Shown here piece after piece: positions 37,741 through 47,768 of a stretch of DNA of 64,000 bases (its first letter is position 1; each line of letters starts with the position of its first letter). The position numbers and the translations under genes were made by a program. The stretch is from Roseovarius pelagicus (GTDB lineage Bacteria > Pseudomonadota > Alphaproteobacteria > Rhodobacterales > Rhodobacteraceae), in NCBI RefSeq assembly GCF_025639885.1, contig NZ_CP106738.1:744001-808000 (forward strand). The letters are read 5' to 3'. The notes under the pieces are model-generated. The model searched no databases, was not told the origin of the DNA, and saw nothing but the letters and a program-made list of their open reading frames with translations.

Positions 37741-38399
37741 GTCTCTCCTGTCATTTCTGCCCCGAGGTCGGGCATGGTATTGCTAATCGTAGGGCGCGCA
37801 TGCATCGCTGCAAGCCAAGTGCCCAATGCAGGACACCGCTTCAGCGCCAATGCCCCCTCGGGCGCTTTCGCGAAATAGGTCAGCATCGGCACCAGATGGC
37901 AATCTGCCAGTGTGACGCGGACAGCATCCAAAACCAGCCCCTCTGCCGCAATCGCCTCCAGCGCCGTCAGCACAGGGGCCGCGCGTTCCATCCCGGCGGC
38001 AATTTCCGCCTCATCCACGGGCGCGCCGTCCAATTCCCGAAACACCCGGTTTGCAAAGACCTGCCGCACCATGGGCCAATAGCCATAGGCGTCAACGATT
38101 CCGATCACCTGTCGCATCCGCGCCCTTGCCTGCGGCGCGACCGGCGTCATTCGCCCCCCGGCGATCTCTGCGTCGATGTAATCCAGGATCGCCGCCGTTT
38201 CCCATATCGTGAAATCGCCATGCGCCAGCACGGGCACCCGGCCAAACGGATGCAGCGGGGGCAGTTCCGCGCGCCCGTCCTCGGCAAAGGGATCGACCTC
38301 GACATAGGTGTAATCCGCGCCCAGCTCAGCCAGCGCCAGCCGCACGACCCAAGTGTAGACACTCGGACCGTACCCGGTCAGTCGCAGGGCGTCCGGCAT
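37737..38399 (-). CDS. glutathione S-transferase family protein
   Basis: 220 residues. Thioredoxin-like domain with YTWVVRLALAELGADYTYVE, FGRVPVLAHGDF and WETAAILDYID; helical domain with VRVTLADCHLVPMLTYF. Only moderately similar to its neighbour, so the pair is not a recent duplication. The start overlaps the stop of the biotin-carboxylase gene (TGATG, 38399-38401), showing it belongs to the operon. Confidence 0.87.
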   Translation of the reverse strand: MPDALRLTGYGPSVYTWVVRLALAELGADYTYVEVDPFAEDGRAELPPLHPFGRVPVLAHGDFTIWETAAILDYIDAEIAGGRMTPVAPQARARMRQVIGIVDAYGYWPMVRQVFANRVFRELDGAPVDEAEIAAGMERAAPVLTALEAIAAEGLVLDAVRVTLADCHLVPMLTYFAKAPEGALALKRCPALGTWLAAMHARPTISNTMPDLGAEMTGET

Positions 38400-40348
38400 C
38401 AGGCCGCGTCCTCCTGCTCCTCTTCCAGACGCACCAATGCGGCCCCCGCCGTCACCTGCGAACCCGCGGTCACCAGAACTTCGGCCACCACACCATCCCG
38501 CGCAGCCAGCAGGGAATGCTCCATCTTCATCGCCTCCAGCACCGCGAGCCGGTCGCCAGCCTTTACCGCCTGCCCGGCTTCGGCATAGATCGCCTTGACC
38601 AGCCCCGGCATCGGTGCCTCGATCAGCGCGCTGTCGCCGCCACGTGCACTGCCCCGGTCCAGCGGATCGACACTCTCAAAGGTCAAACCATATTGCGCGA
38701 ACACCGTGACCAGATCACCTGTCACAGCCACCTCCGGCGCGATCTGCCCGTCGAGCTGCCATCGCCCACCGATCCGGCGTGCCTCGACAGTCTGATCGCC
38801 AACCGTCACGTCACAGGCATCGCCCGACAGAACCCGCACCCGCAAGGCAACTTCGTCCTCACCGCGGAGCAACACCTGCCCCCGCTCCAAGGACGTCCAA
38901 AGCACAAAACCGGTTTCGGCCGCGTCTGCGTCCAACAGACCCAACGCCGCCAACTCCGCCAATGCAATGTCTTGCGCGCTCGGCTCCGGCGCGACCACCA
39001 ACGCGTCCAGATCGCGCGCGATCAGCCCGGTATCGACCTCGCCGCGCCCAAAGCCATCATGCCGCGCCAACGCCCCAAGGAATGCAAGGTTCGTAACAGT
39101 GCCCGCCACTTCACATCGCTCCAGCGCCGCCGACAAACGACGCAGCGCCACCTCGCGCGTGGGGCCATGCGTTATCACCTTGGCAATCATCGGGTCATAC
39201 CACGGGCTTATCTCGTCGCCTGCCCGCACTCCGGTATCGGCCCGTGCCCCTTCGGGAAAGCGCAGATGCGCCAGCGTCCCGGTGGCAGGCAGAAATCCCT
39301 TTGGGACATCCTCGGCGTATAACCGTGCCTCAAAGGCATGGCCGGTGATGCTCAGATCATGCTGTCGCGCTGGCAGCCCCTCACCACTGGCCACACGCAA
39401 CTGCCATTCGACCAGATCGACGCCGGTAATCGCCTCAGTCACCGGATGCTCGACCTGCAACCGCGTGTTCATCTCCATGAACCAGAACCCGTCCACGCGC
39501 AGGCCACCAGCCCCGTCCACGATAAACTCCACCGTGCCTGCACCGCTGTAGCCGATGGCTTCGGCTGCGCGCACCGCCGCCGCGCCCATCGCTTCGCGCA
39601 CCTCTTGCGTCATTCCCGGTGCCGGGGCCTCTTCGATCACCTTCTGGTGTCGCCGCTGCAACGAACAATCCCGCTCGAACAGATGCACCGCCCGCGTCCC
39701 GTCACCAAAGACCTGGACCTCGATATGGCGTGGTTGCTGGATATATTTTTCAACCAGAACGGCATCATTGCCAAACGCCTTGGCCGCTTCACTGCGCGCA
39801 CTTTCCAACGCATCGGAAAAATCGCTGGCAGTCTCGACCAGCCGCATCCCCTTGCCGCCGCCACCAGCCACGGCCTTGATCAACACCGGATAGCCGATCT
39901 CAGCCGCCTGTTCGGCCAGAAATCCATCATCCTGATTTTTGCCATGATAGCCGGGCACCACCGGCACTCCGGCCTCTACCATCAGCGCCTTGGCGGCATC
40001 CTTCAGGCCCATCGCGCGGATCGCGTCCGCCGACGGCCCGATAAAGACCAATCCCGCCGCCTCGACTGCCTCGACGAAATCCGGGTTCTCACTGAGAAAG
40101 CCGTAGCCGGGATGGATCGCTTTCGCGCCGCTCGCCTTGGCGGCCGCAATGATTACATCGCCGCGCAGGTAACTCTCTGCCGGGGCCGCGCCACCGATAT
40201 GCACCGCCGCATCCGCCAGCGCCACATGACGCGCCGCCCGGTCCGCGTCTGAATAGACCGCAACGGTGCATACGCCCATGGCACGCGCGCTCTCGATCAC
40301 GCGGCAGGCGATCTCGCCCCGGTTGGCAATCAATATCGTGTCAAACAT
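38399..40348 (-). CDS. methylcrotonoyl-CoA carboxylase, biotin-containing alpha subunit
   Basis: 649 residues from ATG 40348 (GGAGAG ribosome site). Biotin carboxylase domain: MFDTILIANRGEIACRVIES, then GGGGKGMRLV and MNTRLQVEHPVTE. A C-terminal biotinyl domain carries EAMKMEHS with the biotinylated Lys608. Paired with the carboxyltransferase at 40965-42575 and flanked by leucine-pathway genes, it should carboxylate 3-methylcrotonyl-CoA (LiuD/MccA role). A propionyl- or geranyl-CoA enzyme is less likely from context. Confidence 0.93.
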   Translation of the reverse strand: MFDTILIANRGEIACRVIESARAMGVCTVAVYSDADRAARHVALADAAVHIGGAAPAESYLRGDVIIAAAKASGAKAIHPGYGFLSENPDFVEAVEAAGLVFIGPSADAIRAMGLKDAAKALMVEAGVPVVPGYHGKNQDDGFLAEQAAEIGYPVLIKAVAGGGGKGMRLVETASDFSDALESARSEAAKAFGNDAVLVEKYIQQPRHIEVQVFGDGTRAVHLFERDCSLQRRHQKVIEEAPAPGMTQEVREAMGAAAVRAAEAIGYSGAGTVEFIVDGAGGLRVDGFWFMEMNTRLQVEHPVTEAITGVDLVEWQLRVASGEGLPARQHDLSITGHAFEARLYAEDVPKGFLPATGTLAHLRFPEGARADTGVRAGDEISPWYDPMIAKVITHGPTREVALRRLSAALERCEVAGTVTNLAFLGALARHDGFGRGEVDTGLIARDLDALVVAPEPSAQDIALAELAALGLLDADAAETGFVLWTSLERGQVLLRGEDEVALRVRVLSGDACDVTVGDQTVEARRIGGRWQLDGQIAPEVAVTGDLVTVFAQYGLTFESVDPLDRGSARGGDSALIEAPMPGLVKAIYAEAGQAVKAGDRLAVLEAMKMEHSLLAARDGVVAEVLVTAGSQVTAGAALVRLEEEQEDAA

Positions 40349-40386
40349 CGCTGTCTCTCCATCTTCGGGGCTCCGCGTTGCCCGCA

Positions 40387-40405
40387 TTCATCGTTCCCGA
40401 AATAC
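40387..40405 (-). repeat. 19-bp dispersed element, copy C
   Basis: Minus-strand GTATTTCGGGAACGATGAA in the gap between the nuclease-like gene and the carboxylase alpha gene. It differs from copy A at two positions. Same orientation relative to flanking genes as the other copies. Confidence 0.45.
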
Positions 40406-40444
40406 TCAGATTCCACATATCTGCGAAATGTCGCCCCGGGTCAT

Positions 40445-40894
40445 TCAAATTGCCCCCAACCGCGCACACCAGTCAGGTCGTGTGCCGCCCGTATAAGGCA
40501 ATGCCAGCCGTTCGCGGATCAGCGTCCGCGCCACATCCTGCCCCTCTACCAACAGCCGGATCAGAACCCGGCCATATCGGTCGTACCCATCGCGGCGCAC
40601 CTTGACGTCGCTCCCCGCGACCAACGTGCGCAAACGCTCGGTTGCCAGCGTTCCCAGCGCCAGTTCATCGGCACATCCCGGATCCTTGGTCTCGGGCGTG
40701 TCCAATCCGACCAGTCGCGCGGTTTCTTCGTGCCGTCCATCACACTCCAACGCCACCGTATCCCCGTCATAGACATAGCTCACCACACACCCCTCCGCCG
40801 CTTTCAGGGCCTGTTGCCCGTGCCACGTTACCAGCATGTGCCAGACCGCCACCGTTATCACCGTGATCAGCACTGCGCGGGCGAGCGTTTCCAT
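40445..40894 (-). CDS. staphylococcal-nuclease-like (thermonuclease) protein, membrane-anchored
   Basis: 149 residues. An N-terminal hydrophobic helix (AVLITVITVAVWHMLVTW) suggests export or anchoring. The SNase fold shows YDGDTVALECDG, RLVGLDTPETKDPGC and DRYGRVLIRLLVEGQDVA, with the Asp/Arg/Glu residues of the active site in place. The family cleaves DNA or RNA with Ca2+. It lies between the two carboxylase subunit genes in the same direction, without an obvious metabolic link. Confidence 0.85.
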   Translation of the reverse strand: METLARAVLITVITVAVWHMLVTWHGQQALKAAEGCVVSYVYDGDTVALECDGRHEETARLVGLDTPETKDPGCADELALGTLATERLRTLVAGSDVKVRRDGYDRYGRVLIRLLVEGQDVARTLIRERLALPYTGGTRPDWCARLGAI

Positions 40895-40964
40895 GACCTT
40901 TCTCCATGGTCAGTGTCACCGATGCGATACCGACACTTTACCGACGCGTTACCGACGTCCCATT

Positions 40965-42575
40965 TTACATCCTGAAGACACCAAAGCGCGTCTCTTCTAT
41001 CGGAGCGCAGAGCGCCGCTTGCAGACTTAGACTCAACACATCGCGGCTCTTGCGCGGATCAATTACCCCATCATCCCACAGTCGCGCCGACGCATAGAGC
41101 GGATGGCTTTGGCGTTCGAACATATCCATTGTCGGTTGCTTGAATGCCGCTTCTTCCTCTGCGCTCCAGCTGCCGCCCTTGCGTTCGATCGCATCCCGCT
41201 TGACCGTCGCCAGAACGCCCGCAGCCTGCGGCCCGCCCATGACTGAAATCCGGCTATTCGGCCATGACCACATGAACCGGGGCTGGTAAGCCCTGCCAGA
41301 CATGCCATAATTTCCTGCACCAAATGATCCGCCGACAACCATTGTCACCTTGGGAACGGCCGTGGTTGCCACTGCCGTCACCATCTTGGCGCCGTGGCGT
41401 GCAATGCCTTCGCTCTCGTATTTGCGCCCGACCATGAAGCCGGTGATGTTCTGCAAAAACACCAGCGGAATGCGCCGCTGGCTGCACAGTTCGATGAAAT
41501 GCGCGCCTTTCTGCGCCGCCTCGGAAAACAACACGCCGTTATTGGCGACAATCCCGACCGGGCAGCCCTTAAGATGCGCAAAGCCGCAAACCAATGTTTC
41601 GCCAAACCGTTGTTTGAATTCATCAAATCGCGACCCGTCCACAACCCGCGCGATCACCTCGCGGATGTCATAGGGCGTGCGCAGATCGGTCGGCACGACG
41701 CCCAGCAACTCTTCTGGATCATAGAGCGGTTCTTCGGACGCCTGCATCTGTAGGCCGGGCTTCAGCCCGGCATCCCCCCCCAGATTTGACACCGCCCGTC
41801 GCGCCAGCGCCAGCGCATGCGCGTCATCCTCTGCCAGATAATCGGCCACGCCACTCAGCCGCGTATGTACGTCTCCGCCGCCCAAGTCCTCGGCGCTCAC
41901 TTCTTCACCTGTCGCCGCCTTGACCAATGGCGGTCCCGCAAGGAAGATAGTCCCTTGTTCTTTCACAATAATCGTCACATCCGACATGGCGGGCACATAG
42001 GCCCCACCGGCCGTGCAGGACCCCATGACCACGGCGATCTGGGGGATGCCCTTGGCGCTCATTTGGGCCTGATTGTAAAAAATCCGGCCAAAATGATCGC
42101 GGTCGGGAAACACCTCGTCTTGGTTGGGCAGGTTGGCGCCGCCACTGTCCACCAGATAGATACATGGCAGACGGCATTCCTCGGCTATTTCCTGCGCGCG
42201 CAAGTGTTTCTTAACGGTCATGGGGTAGTATGTGCCACCCTTCACCGTGGCGTCGTTGCAGACGACCATGCACTGCCGCCCCTCAACGCGCCCAACACCG
42301 GCGATCAGCCCCGCCCCCGGCGCGGCCCCGTCATATAGTCCGTGGGCCGCCGTGGCGCCCACTTCCAGAAACGGACTGCCCGGATCGAGCAAGCCCGCGA
42401 CGCGGTCACGCGGCAACATCTTGCCACGCGCGACATGACGTTCGCGCGGTCCTTCCCCGCCACCCGCTGCGGCCAGTTCCGCTGCGGCACCCACGATCTC
42501 CAACGCCTCCAGATGTCCGGCGCGGTTGGCCAGAAACGCTTCGGACGAGGGCAGAACGGCGCTCTTCAGCTTCAT
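40965..42575 (-). CDS. methylcrotonoyl-CoA carboxylase, carboxyltransferase beta subunit
   Basis: 536 residues, crotonase-superfamily carboxyltransferase with two halves. Acyl-CoA site segments: [37 protein letters not shown] and [16 protein letters not shown]; biotin-side: [15 protein letters not shown] and [16 protein letters not shown]. These match methylcrotonoyl-CoA carboxylase beta (LiuB) more than propionyl-CoA carboxylase. Works with the alpha subunit downstream. Confidence 0.94.
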   Translation of the reverse strand: MKLKSAVLPSSEAFLANRAGHLEALEIVGAAAELAAAGGGEGPRERHVARGKMLPRDRVAGLLDPGSPFLEVGATAAHGLYDGAAPGAGLIAGVGRVEGRQCMVVCNDATVKGGTYYPMTVKKHLRAQEIAEECRLPCIYLVDSGGANLPNQDEVFPDRDHFGRIFYNQAQMSAKGIPQIAVVMGSCTAGGAYVPAMSDVTIIVKEQGTIFLAGPPLVKAATGEEVSAEDLGGGDVHTRLSGVADYLAEDDAHALALARRAVSNLGGDAGLKPGLQMQASEEPLYDPEELLGVVPTDLRTPYDIREVIARVVDGSRFDEFKQRFGETLVCGFAHLKGCPVGIVANNGVLFSEAAQKGAHFIELCSQRRIPLVFLQNITGFMVGRKYESEGIARHGAKMVTAVATTAVPKVTMVVGGSFGAGNYGMSGRAYQPRFMWSWPNSRISVMGGPQAAGVLATVKRDAIERKGGSWSAEEEAAFKQPTMDMFERQSHPLYASARLWDDGVIDPRKSRDVLSLSLQAALCAPIEETRFGVFRM

Positions 42576-42663
42576 GACGATATCTCCTTAACTGCGTTTG
42601 GGTGTTTGCCCGTGAACTCTGTCCGGGGCGCACCATTGGCTGTTTTCTCTGGTCCTTGGGCGC

Positions 42664-44214
42664 TCATTCGGGGTCGCATTCTGCTATTGCACGCGCTTTA
42701 AGGTCCTTGCGGATCACTTTGCCCGTGACTGTCATTGGCAGCGCATCAAGAAAGCATATTTCCCTTGGGTATGAATATCTTGCAAGACGTTCCTTGACGA
42801 AATTCTGCAACAGTTCCGCCATTGCGGCATCGCGTGTGTATCCCTGTTTCAGCACCACATACGCCTTGACGATCTCGGTGCGCACAGGATCAGGCTTGCC
42901 CACCACACCGACGGTGCTGACGGCCTCGTGACGCAACAGGCAATCCTCGATTTCAGCCGGGCCGATCCGATAACCACCGCTGGTGATCACATCATCTTCG
43001 CGTCCGACAAAGCGCAGGTAACCGTTCCGCCACACGCCCCTGTCCCCGGTCAGCATCCAGTCGCCACGATACTTCTGCGCAGTTTCCTCTGGCCGATTCC
43101 AGTAGCCCAGCATCATGCTGGCCGAACCACGGCGAATGGCAACGTCGCCCTCGCGATCTGTCGGTGCGCCGTCGCAGTCCAGCACAGCAATATCATGCCC
43201 CGGCACCGGTTTGCCAATACATCCCGGCAATGCGTCAAACAACGCGCTGCACGAGGATGCAACCATGTTGCATTCTGTCTGGCCATAGAATTCGTTGATC
43301 GTCAGGCCAAAGGCTTTTCGGCCCCAGTCCAGCATCTCGGCTCCCAATGACTCGCCGCCGCTCGCGATGCTGCGCAGCCCCTCAATGCTGGCGTTCTCGG
43401 CCTTGAGCATACGCAACGCTGTCGGTGGGAAAAATATATTACGAACAGAGCCTTGAGAAATAATGCTCGCACATTCCGCGACACTGAATTTGGTCATTCG
43501 CGCCGCGACCACCGGTACGCCCAGCGCCAAACCGGGCATCAGCACGTCAAAGAGTCCGCCAATCCAGGCCCAATCCGCCGGGGTCCACAGGCAATCGCCT
43601 TCCTGACCCAGAAAATCATGGCTGATCTCGACGCCCGGCAGGTGTCCGGTCAGCACCCGATGGCCGTGCAACGCCCCCTTGGGGCTGCCTGTGGTGCCAC
43701 TGGTGTAAATCAATACTGCGGGATCATCGGCAACTGTGTTAACCGGCTCTACCGGATCGGAGCCCAGCGTCATCTTTTCGGGTACCAGTGGCGTGACATC
43801 GTGCAGCGGGGCCAGCATATCAACGCCCTCATCGTCGGTAATGACGAACCGTGCACCCGCGTCTATCACGCGTGACGTCAATGCATCCTGCATGAACAAT
43901 TTAAACAAGGGAATTGAAATCGCGCCAATTTTCCAGATCGCTATATGCGCCGCCGCACACCATTTATCCTGCGACCGCAGCACGCCGATCCGGTCACCGC
44001 GACCCACGCCACGCGTCAGCAGCGCGTTCGCGATTCCGTCGGACAGCCGCGCCAGATCGCCATAGCTCACGTCCTCGCGTCCGCGTGTGAGGTCAATGAT
44101 CGCGGCCCGGTCAACCGGATGGTCAAGTACCTGCCGCGCCATGTTCAATCGCACAGGCAGGTCCCATGTGAAACCCGACCGCAATGCGTCATATGTCTCG
44201 CCTGCGCGCAGCAC
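42664..44214 (-). CDS. AMP-binding acyl-CoA synthetase
   Basis: 516 residues, ANL superfamily. P-loop-like LIYTSGTTGSPKGALHG, the A5 motif NEFYGQTECN, LTGDRGVW and the C-terminal catalytic Lys in TVTGKVIRKDLK. It resembles medium-chain or acetyl/aceto-acetyl-CoA synthetases. Within the isovalerate operon it probably activates branched or short acids, or acetoacetate released by HMG-CoA lyase. It ends 88 bases before the carboxylase beta start and starts 3 bases after the flavodoxin-like gene. Confidence 0.88.
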   Translation of the reverse strand: MLRAGETYDALRSGFTWDLPVRLNMARQVLDHPVDRAAIIDLTRGREDVSYGDLARLSDGIANALLTRGVGRGDRIGVLRSQDKWCAAAHIAIWKIGAISIPLFKLFMQDALTSRVIDAGARFVITDDEGVDMLAPLHDVTPLVPEKMTLGSDPVEPVNTVADDPAVLIYTSGTTGSPKGALHGHRVLTGHLPGVEISHDFLGQEGDCLWTPADWAWIGGLFDVLMPGLALGVPVVAARMTKFSVAECASIISQGSVRNIFFPPTALRMLKAENASIEGLRSIASGGESLGAEMLDWGRKAFGLTINEFYGQTECNMVASSCSALFDALPGCIGKPVPGHDIAVLDCDGAPTDREGDVAIRRGSASMMLGYWNRPEETAQKYRGDWMLTGDRGVWRNGYLRFVGREDDVITSGGYRIGPAEIEDCLLRHEAVSTVGVVGKPDPVRTEIVKAYVVLKQGYTRDAAMAELLQNFVKERLARYSYPREICFLDALPMTVTGKVIRKDLKARAIAECDPE

Positions 44215-44217
44215 GTC

Positions 44218-44934
44218 CTACTTGGCCTCCTCGGGATACTCGAAGCCGAACCGCTCACCCTGACCCAAGGCGTTTCGATCATTGCCTTCGTTCGGATAGC
44301 CACCCGCCTCTTTCAGCATCCGGGCGCAATGCATCAGGTTCCATGTCATGATCGTGGTGTTGTTTCGGGTGAAATCATTGTCGAACCCCGCGCGTTTGCC
44401 ATCCACGTCATCCCCAAAGCTCGGCCCCGGCCCAGCCTCGCCGATCCAGCCGCAATCGGCCTGCGGCGGTATGGTGAACCCGAGGTGGTTGAGCGCAAAA
44501 CTTATGGTCATGGCCGTATGTTTGATGCCATCCTCGTTCCCGGTAATGATGCAGCCACCCACCTTGTTGTAGAAGAAAGACTGGCCACGATCGTTCAGCT
44601 TCCCCGACATCGCATAGAGCCGTTCGATCAGCACACGGCAGACCGAACTTTCCTCGCCCAGCCAGAGCGGTGTGCCGACGACGAGAATGTCCGCCGCCTT
44701 TACCTGTTCCCAGAGTTTCGGCCAGTCGTCGCGCTCCCAGCCTTCTTCGGTCATGTCAGGTTGGACGCCGGGCGGCACATCGTGATCCAGCAGGTAGAGA
44801 TGGTCCGCCTCCACTCCGTTCTTGCGCATGATCTTTGCCGACGCGTCGAGCAGCAGTTGCGTATGGCTGCCCGATGCCGCGCGCTTGAGCGAGGTATTGA
44901 TGAAAAGCGCGCGAAGGCCGGAAAAATCGGTCAT
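44218..44934 (-). CDS. flavodoxin-like NAD(P)H-dependent oxidoreductase
   Basis: 238 residues with flavodoxin fold: FINTSLKRAASGSHTQ binds FMN phosphate, ILVVGTPLWLGEESSVCR and FYNKVGGCIITGNEDG follow. The C-terminal third (NTTIMTWNLMHCARMLKEAGG) resembles flavodoxin-family oxidoreductases of the WrbA/NQO-like kind. Co-directional within the leucine operon. The redox partner is unknown. Confidence 0.82.
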   Translation of the reverse strand: MTDFSGLRALFINTSLKRAASGSHTQLLLDASAKIMRKNGVEADHLYLLDHDVPPGVQPDMTEEGWERDDWPKLWEQVKAADILVVGTPLWLGEESSVCRVLIERLYAMSGKLNDRGQSFFYNKVGGCIITGNEDGIKHTAMTISFALNHLGFTIPPQADCGWIGEAGPGPSFGDDVDGKRAGFDNDFTRNNTTIMTWNLMHCARMLKEAGGYPNEGNDRNALGQGERFGFEYPEEAK

Positions 44935-45006
44935 GATGTCGTCTCCTCATTTCGGTTTCTCCCGGCATCAACGCACCGGGCCCGCCAACACGTTCTCCGT
45001 CTCAAA

Positions 45007-45498
45007 TCATCGTCCCGTTTCGGACGTCTCGAGGTGGATGGTCTGCATCGCGGTTTCGGTCATCAGGCAATGAGCCCGGGCAAGGGCTCCGGCGTTGTTG
45101 CGCCCCCAGAGGACGTCCGCAAATTCGCATTTCGCATCCCGAAATGTGATCCAAGACCGCTGCATCTGCAACAAAGCCGGAGATTTGGGCGATTTCCCCG
45201 GAAACGGGTTATTTTCATCCTCCAATTTCAACCCCGACATGAAGCGCTGGTAGCTGTCATTCAAGCGTTGATCCCAATAGGACATTTCCAGTTCGAAACA
45301 GGACTGCATGACTGCTGTGGATATGCCCTCGGGCGTTTCAAGCGAGCAGTGCGTAGCCGATTTCCCGATACAACCTTGCATGGCGAAGCTGTCAGACGAG
45401 GCCACCATGCAGTTTTCGGTCAAGGACGGGTCAAACGTCAGATTTTGCGCACAGACAGGAACCGCCACCAATGCCAACAAAACAGATATTCGAATCAT
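45007..45498 (-). CDS. exported LprI/DUF1311-like protein
   Basis: 163 residues with signal peptide [19 protein letters not shown]. The C-terminal half has [28 protein letters not shown] and later cysteines, a pattern of the lysozyme-inhibitor LprI N-terminal domain. Its start overlaps the ivd stop by ATGA, so it is translated with the dehydrogenase even though a periplasmic protein has no clear role in the pathway. Function uncertain. Confidence 0.8.
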   Translation of the reverse strand: MIRISVLLALVAVPVCAQNLTFDPSLTENCMVASSDSFAMQGCIGKSATHCSLETPEGISTAVMQSCFELEMSYWDQRLNDSYQRFMSGLKLEDENNPFPGKSPKSPALLQMQRSWITFRDAKCEFADVLWGRNNAGALARAHCLMTETAMQTIHLETSETGR

Positions 45499-46658
45499 CT
45501 CATTGATCCCATCAGTTCACGCCCGATCAGCATACGTCGAATCTCTGAGGTGCCCGCGCCAATTTCCATCAACTTGGCATCGCGGAACAGGCGCGCGACC
45601 GGTGCATCATTCAGAAAGCCCGCACCGCCCATCGCCTGAACCGCCTGATGCGCCTGCACCATCGCCTGTTCCGATGCGTAAAGACAGCAGGCCGCCGCAT
45701 CTTGGCGTGTGACGTCGCCCCGATCAGACGCTTTGGCCACCTCATAGACATAGGCACGGGCAGAATTCATTGCCGTGTACATGTCCGCGATTTTACCCTG
45801 CATCAGTTGGAAATTTCCGATCGGCTGGCCGAATTGCTTGCGCTCCGACAGATACGGCATAACTTCGTCCAGACAGGCCGCCATGATGCCGGTGCCGATA
45901 CCCGCCAACACGACGCGCTCGTAATCAAGGCCCGACATCAGCACGCGCACGCCTTTGCCCTCTTCCCCCAGCACGTTCTCGAACGGCACTTCGACATTGT
46001 CGAAAATCAGTTCGGCGGTGTTTGACCCACGCATGCCCAGCTTGTCGAAATGCGGGCTGGTGCTGAAACCGGTCATTGATCGCTCGATCAGAAAGGCCGT
46101 GATACCCTTGCTGCCCGCCTCTGGGTCAGTTTTCGCATAGACCACCAGCGTTTCGGCGTCCGGGCCGTTTGTGATCCAGTATTTGTTGCCGTTCAGGCGA
46201 TAGTGATCGTTCCGCTTTTCCGCGCGCAGCTTCATGCTAACCACGTCACTGCCTGCCCCGGCCTCTGACATGGCCAAAGCACCAACATGCGCGCCACTGA
46301 CCAATCCCGGCAGATATTTCTGTTTCTGCTCAGGCGTACCGTTCAGCTTGATCTGATTCACACAGAGGTTGGAATGCGCCCCGTAGCTGAGTGAGACTGA
46401 CGCACTGGCGCGTGCGATTTCTTCGACAGCGATCACATGAGCGAGATATGACATCTCTGCACCACCGAATTCTTCGGGAACGGTGATGCCCAGCAGGCCC
46501 AGATCGCCCATCTCAGTCCAAAGCTCATTGGGAAAGACGTTATCCCTGTCAATGTCGCCGGCCAGTGGCTTGATCCGCTCCTGCGCCCAGCGATGCACCA
46601 TGTCGCGCAGCGCGTTCACGTCTTCTCCCAGATCGAATTGCATTGCGGCGTTGAACAT
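45495..46658 (-). CDS. ivd: isovaleryl-CoA dehydrogenase
   Basis: 387 residues from ATG 46658 (GGGAGATGG ribosome site). Acyl-CoA dehydrogenase fold: [47 protein letters not shown] and the C-terminal [20 protein letters not shown]. The catalytic Glu of IVDs sits in the segment [11 protein letters not shown], as seen here. It oxidises isovaleryl-CoA to 3-methylcrotonyl-CoA with FAD, the first committed step of this operon, and is its first gene. Confidence 0.95.
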   Translation of the reverse strand: MFNAAMQFDLGEDVNALRDMVHRWAQERIKPLAGDIDRDNVFPNELWTEMGDLGLLGITVPEEFGGAEMSYLAHVIAVEEIARASASVSLSYGAHSNLCVNQIKLNGTPEQKQKYLPGLVSGAHVGALAMSEAGAGSDVVSMKLRAEKRNDHYRLNGNKYWITNGPDAETLVVYAKTDPEAGSKGITAFLIERSMTGFSTSPHFDKLGMRGSNTAELIFDNVEVPFENVLGEEGKGVRVLMSGLDYERVVLAGIGTGIMAACLDEVMPYLSERKQFGQPIGNFQLMQGKIADMYTAMNSARAYVYEVAKASDRGDVTRQDAAACCLYASEQAMVQAHQAVQAMGGAGFLNDAPVARLFRDAKLMEIGAGTSEIRRMLIGRELMGSMR

Positions 46659-46684
46659 CAGCCATCTCCCCAGAGCGGATTTAT

Positions 46685-46729
46685 TGAACAGTTGTTCATT
46701 TATATATCGGGTGCCGTCCTTTCGGTCAA
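46685..46729 (-). promoter_or_regulatory. ivd operon promoter and overlapping palindromic operator
   Basis: On the minus strand TTGACC (46724-46729), an exact 17-base spacer and TATATA (46701-46706). Two bases downstream lies TGAACA-AC-TGTTCA (46685-46698), a perfect 14-base palindrome that would cover the transcription start. This is the layout of a repressor site, fitting a TetR- or MerR-type catabolic regulator; no regulator gene is in the window. Confidence 0.75.
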
Positions 46730-46824
46730 TCCCGTCGTTGGAGCGGGTCTCGGCAAAGGCTCGGGAACAACCCGCAGTATCAACACGTTTAGCCCTCAAA
46801 CCAATCAAAGTGGAGAAAATCGCC

Positions 46825-47298
46825 ATGACTGACGCGACGACAACAGAATTCTGGGAACGTGCAGAGAAGATTTCGGCGGGTATGCTGTCAGCGACCGGCG
46901 CACCACCACGTCCCATGGCCCATCAGGTTCGTCAGGACGATAACGCCCTATGGTTCATCACAGCCAAGGCCACCGACATCGCTGATGCAGCGCAGAACGG
47001 TGCGAAGGCGCAGCACATTCTCGCATGTTCGCATGGCCAACTATACGCAGTGATTGATGGCACATTGCACGTCGAAACTGACCCGCAGAAACTGGACGAC
47101 ATCTGGTCTCCTTTGGCATCTGTCTGGTTCGAGGACGGGCGCGAGGATGACGATATCTGCCTCGTCCGCTTCACCCCGCAACAAGCCGAGGTATGGACAA
47201 CTGACGGTGCGGCCAAGGCGCTGTATGAATTCACCAAGGCGGCCATCAAGGACGAAATGCCCGATACGGGTGACCATGCGCGGCTGCACTTCGGATGA
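46825..47298 (+). CDS. pyridoxamine 5'-phosphate oxidase-like general stress protein
   Basis: 157 residues from ATG 46825 (GGAGAAA ribosome site). Split beta-barrel flavin-binding fold: [40 protein letters not shown] and [19 protein letters not shown]. This matches the GsP26/Pnp-oxidase-like group that binds FMN/FAD or F420. Not the biosynthetic PdxH. Divergent from ivd across a 166-base region with the operator; overlaps the next gene by ATGA. Confidence 0.85.
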   Translation: MTDATTTEFWERAEKISAGMLSATGAPPRPMAHQVRQDDNALWFITAKATDIADAAQNGAKAQHILACSHGQLYAVIDGTLHVETDPQKLDDIWSPLASVWFEDGREDDDICLVRFTPQQAEVWTTDGAAKALYEFTKAAIKDEMPDTGDHARLHFG

Positions 47299-47768
47299 GT
47301 CGTTTCCACCTATGGATCGGGGCGGTGGCGATTGCCGCCATCCCCCGAACTGCCCTGTCGGAGCAAGTCGGCGAAATCGGCGTGGATTGGGCCGGAAATG
47401 ACATCGTAATCGAAGCGGTGAATGATCCCAAGGTCAGTGGCGTTACCTGTCACCTCGCCTATTTTGAACGTGGATTGATCGACAGGTTGGCCAATGGAAA
47501 TTGGTTCGAAGATCCGTCAAACAGCGCAATTGAGTGTCAGCAGACGGGGCCGATCGTGATCGGTGATATTGACCGTTCAGAGGATGGCGAAGATGTGTTC
47601 CGCACCAGTCGGTCCATCATCCTGAAATCGTTGAGGATCAAGCGTATCTTCGACGAGACCAACCAAACGCTGATCTACGTTGCACACACCCGCGAACTGA
47701 CCCAAGGCTCGGCCAAGGTGTCGATCTCGACGGTGCCAGTCTCGAAGGATAACGGTGTGATAAAGTGA
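47295..47768 (+). CDS. CreA family exported protein
   Basis: 157 residues with a signal peptide ending near ALS. Body: GNDIVIEAVNDPKVSGVTCH, IGDIDRSEDGEDVFRTSRSI and LKIKRIFDETNQTLIYVAH-like segment (here LRIKRIF), which are the conserved CreA features. CreA proteins are periplasmic and of unknown role. Start overlaps the upstream gene by ATGA. Confidence 0.9.
   Translation: MSRFHLWIGAVAIAAIPRTALSEQVGEIGVDWAGNDIVIEAVNDPKVSGVTCHLAYFERGLIDRLANGNWFEDPSNSAIECQQTGPIVIGDIDRSEDGEDVFRTSRSIILKSLRIKRIFDETNQTLIYVAHTRELTQGSAKVSISTVPVSKDNGVIK

Noticed and set aside
37069..38399. Recent tandem duplication of the two GST genes
   Set aside because: The proteins differ along their whole length; only the fold motifs agree.
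43945..45639. 564-codon plus-strand frame opposite the acyl-CoA ligase and flavodoxin genes
   Set aside because: Runs across three real minus-strand genes with no domain; a GC-rich antisense artefact.
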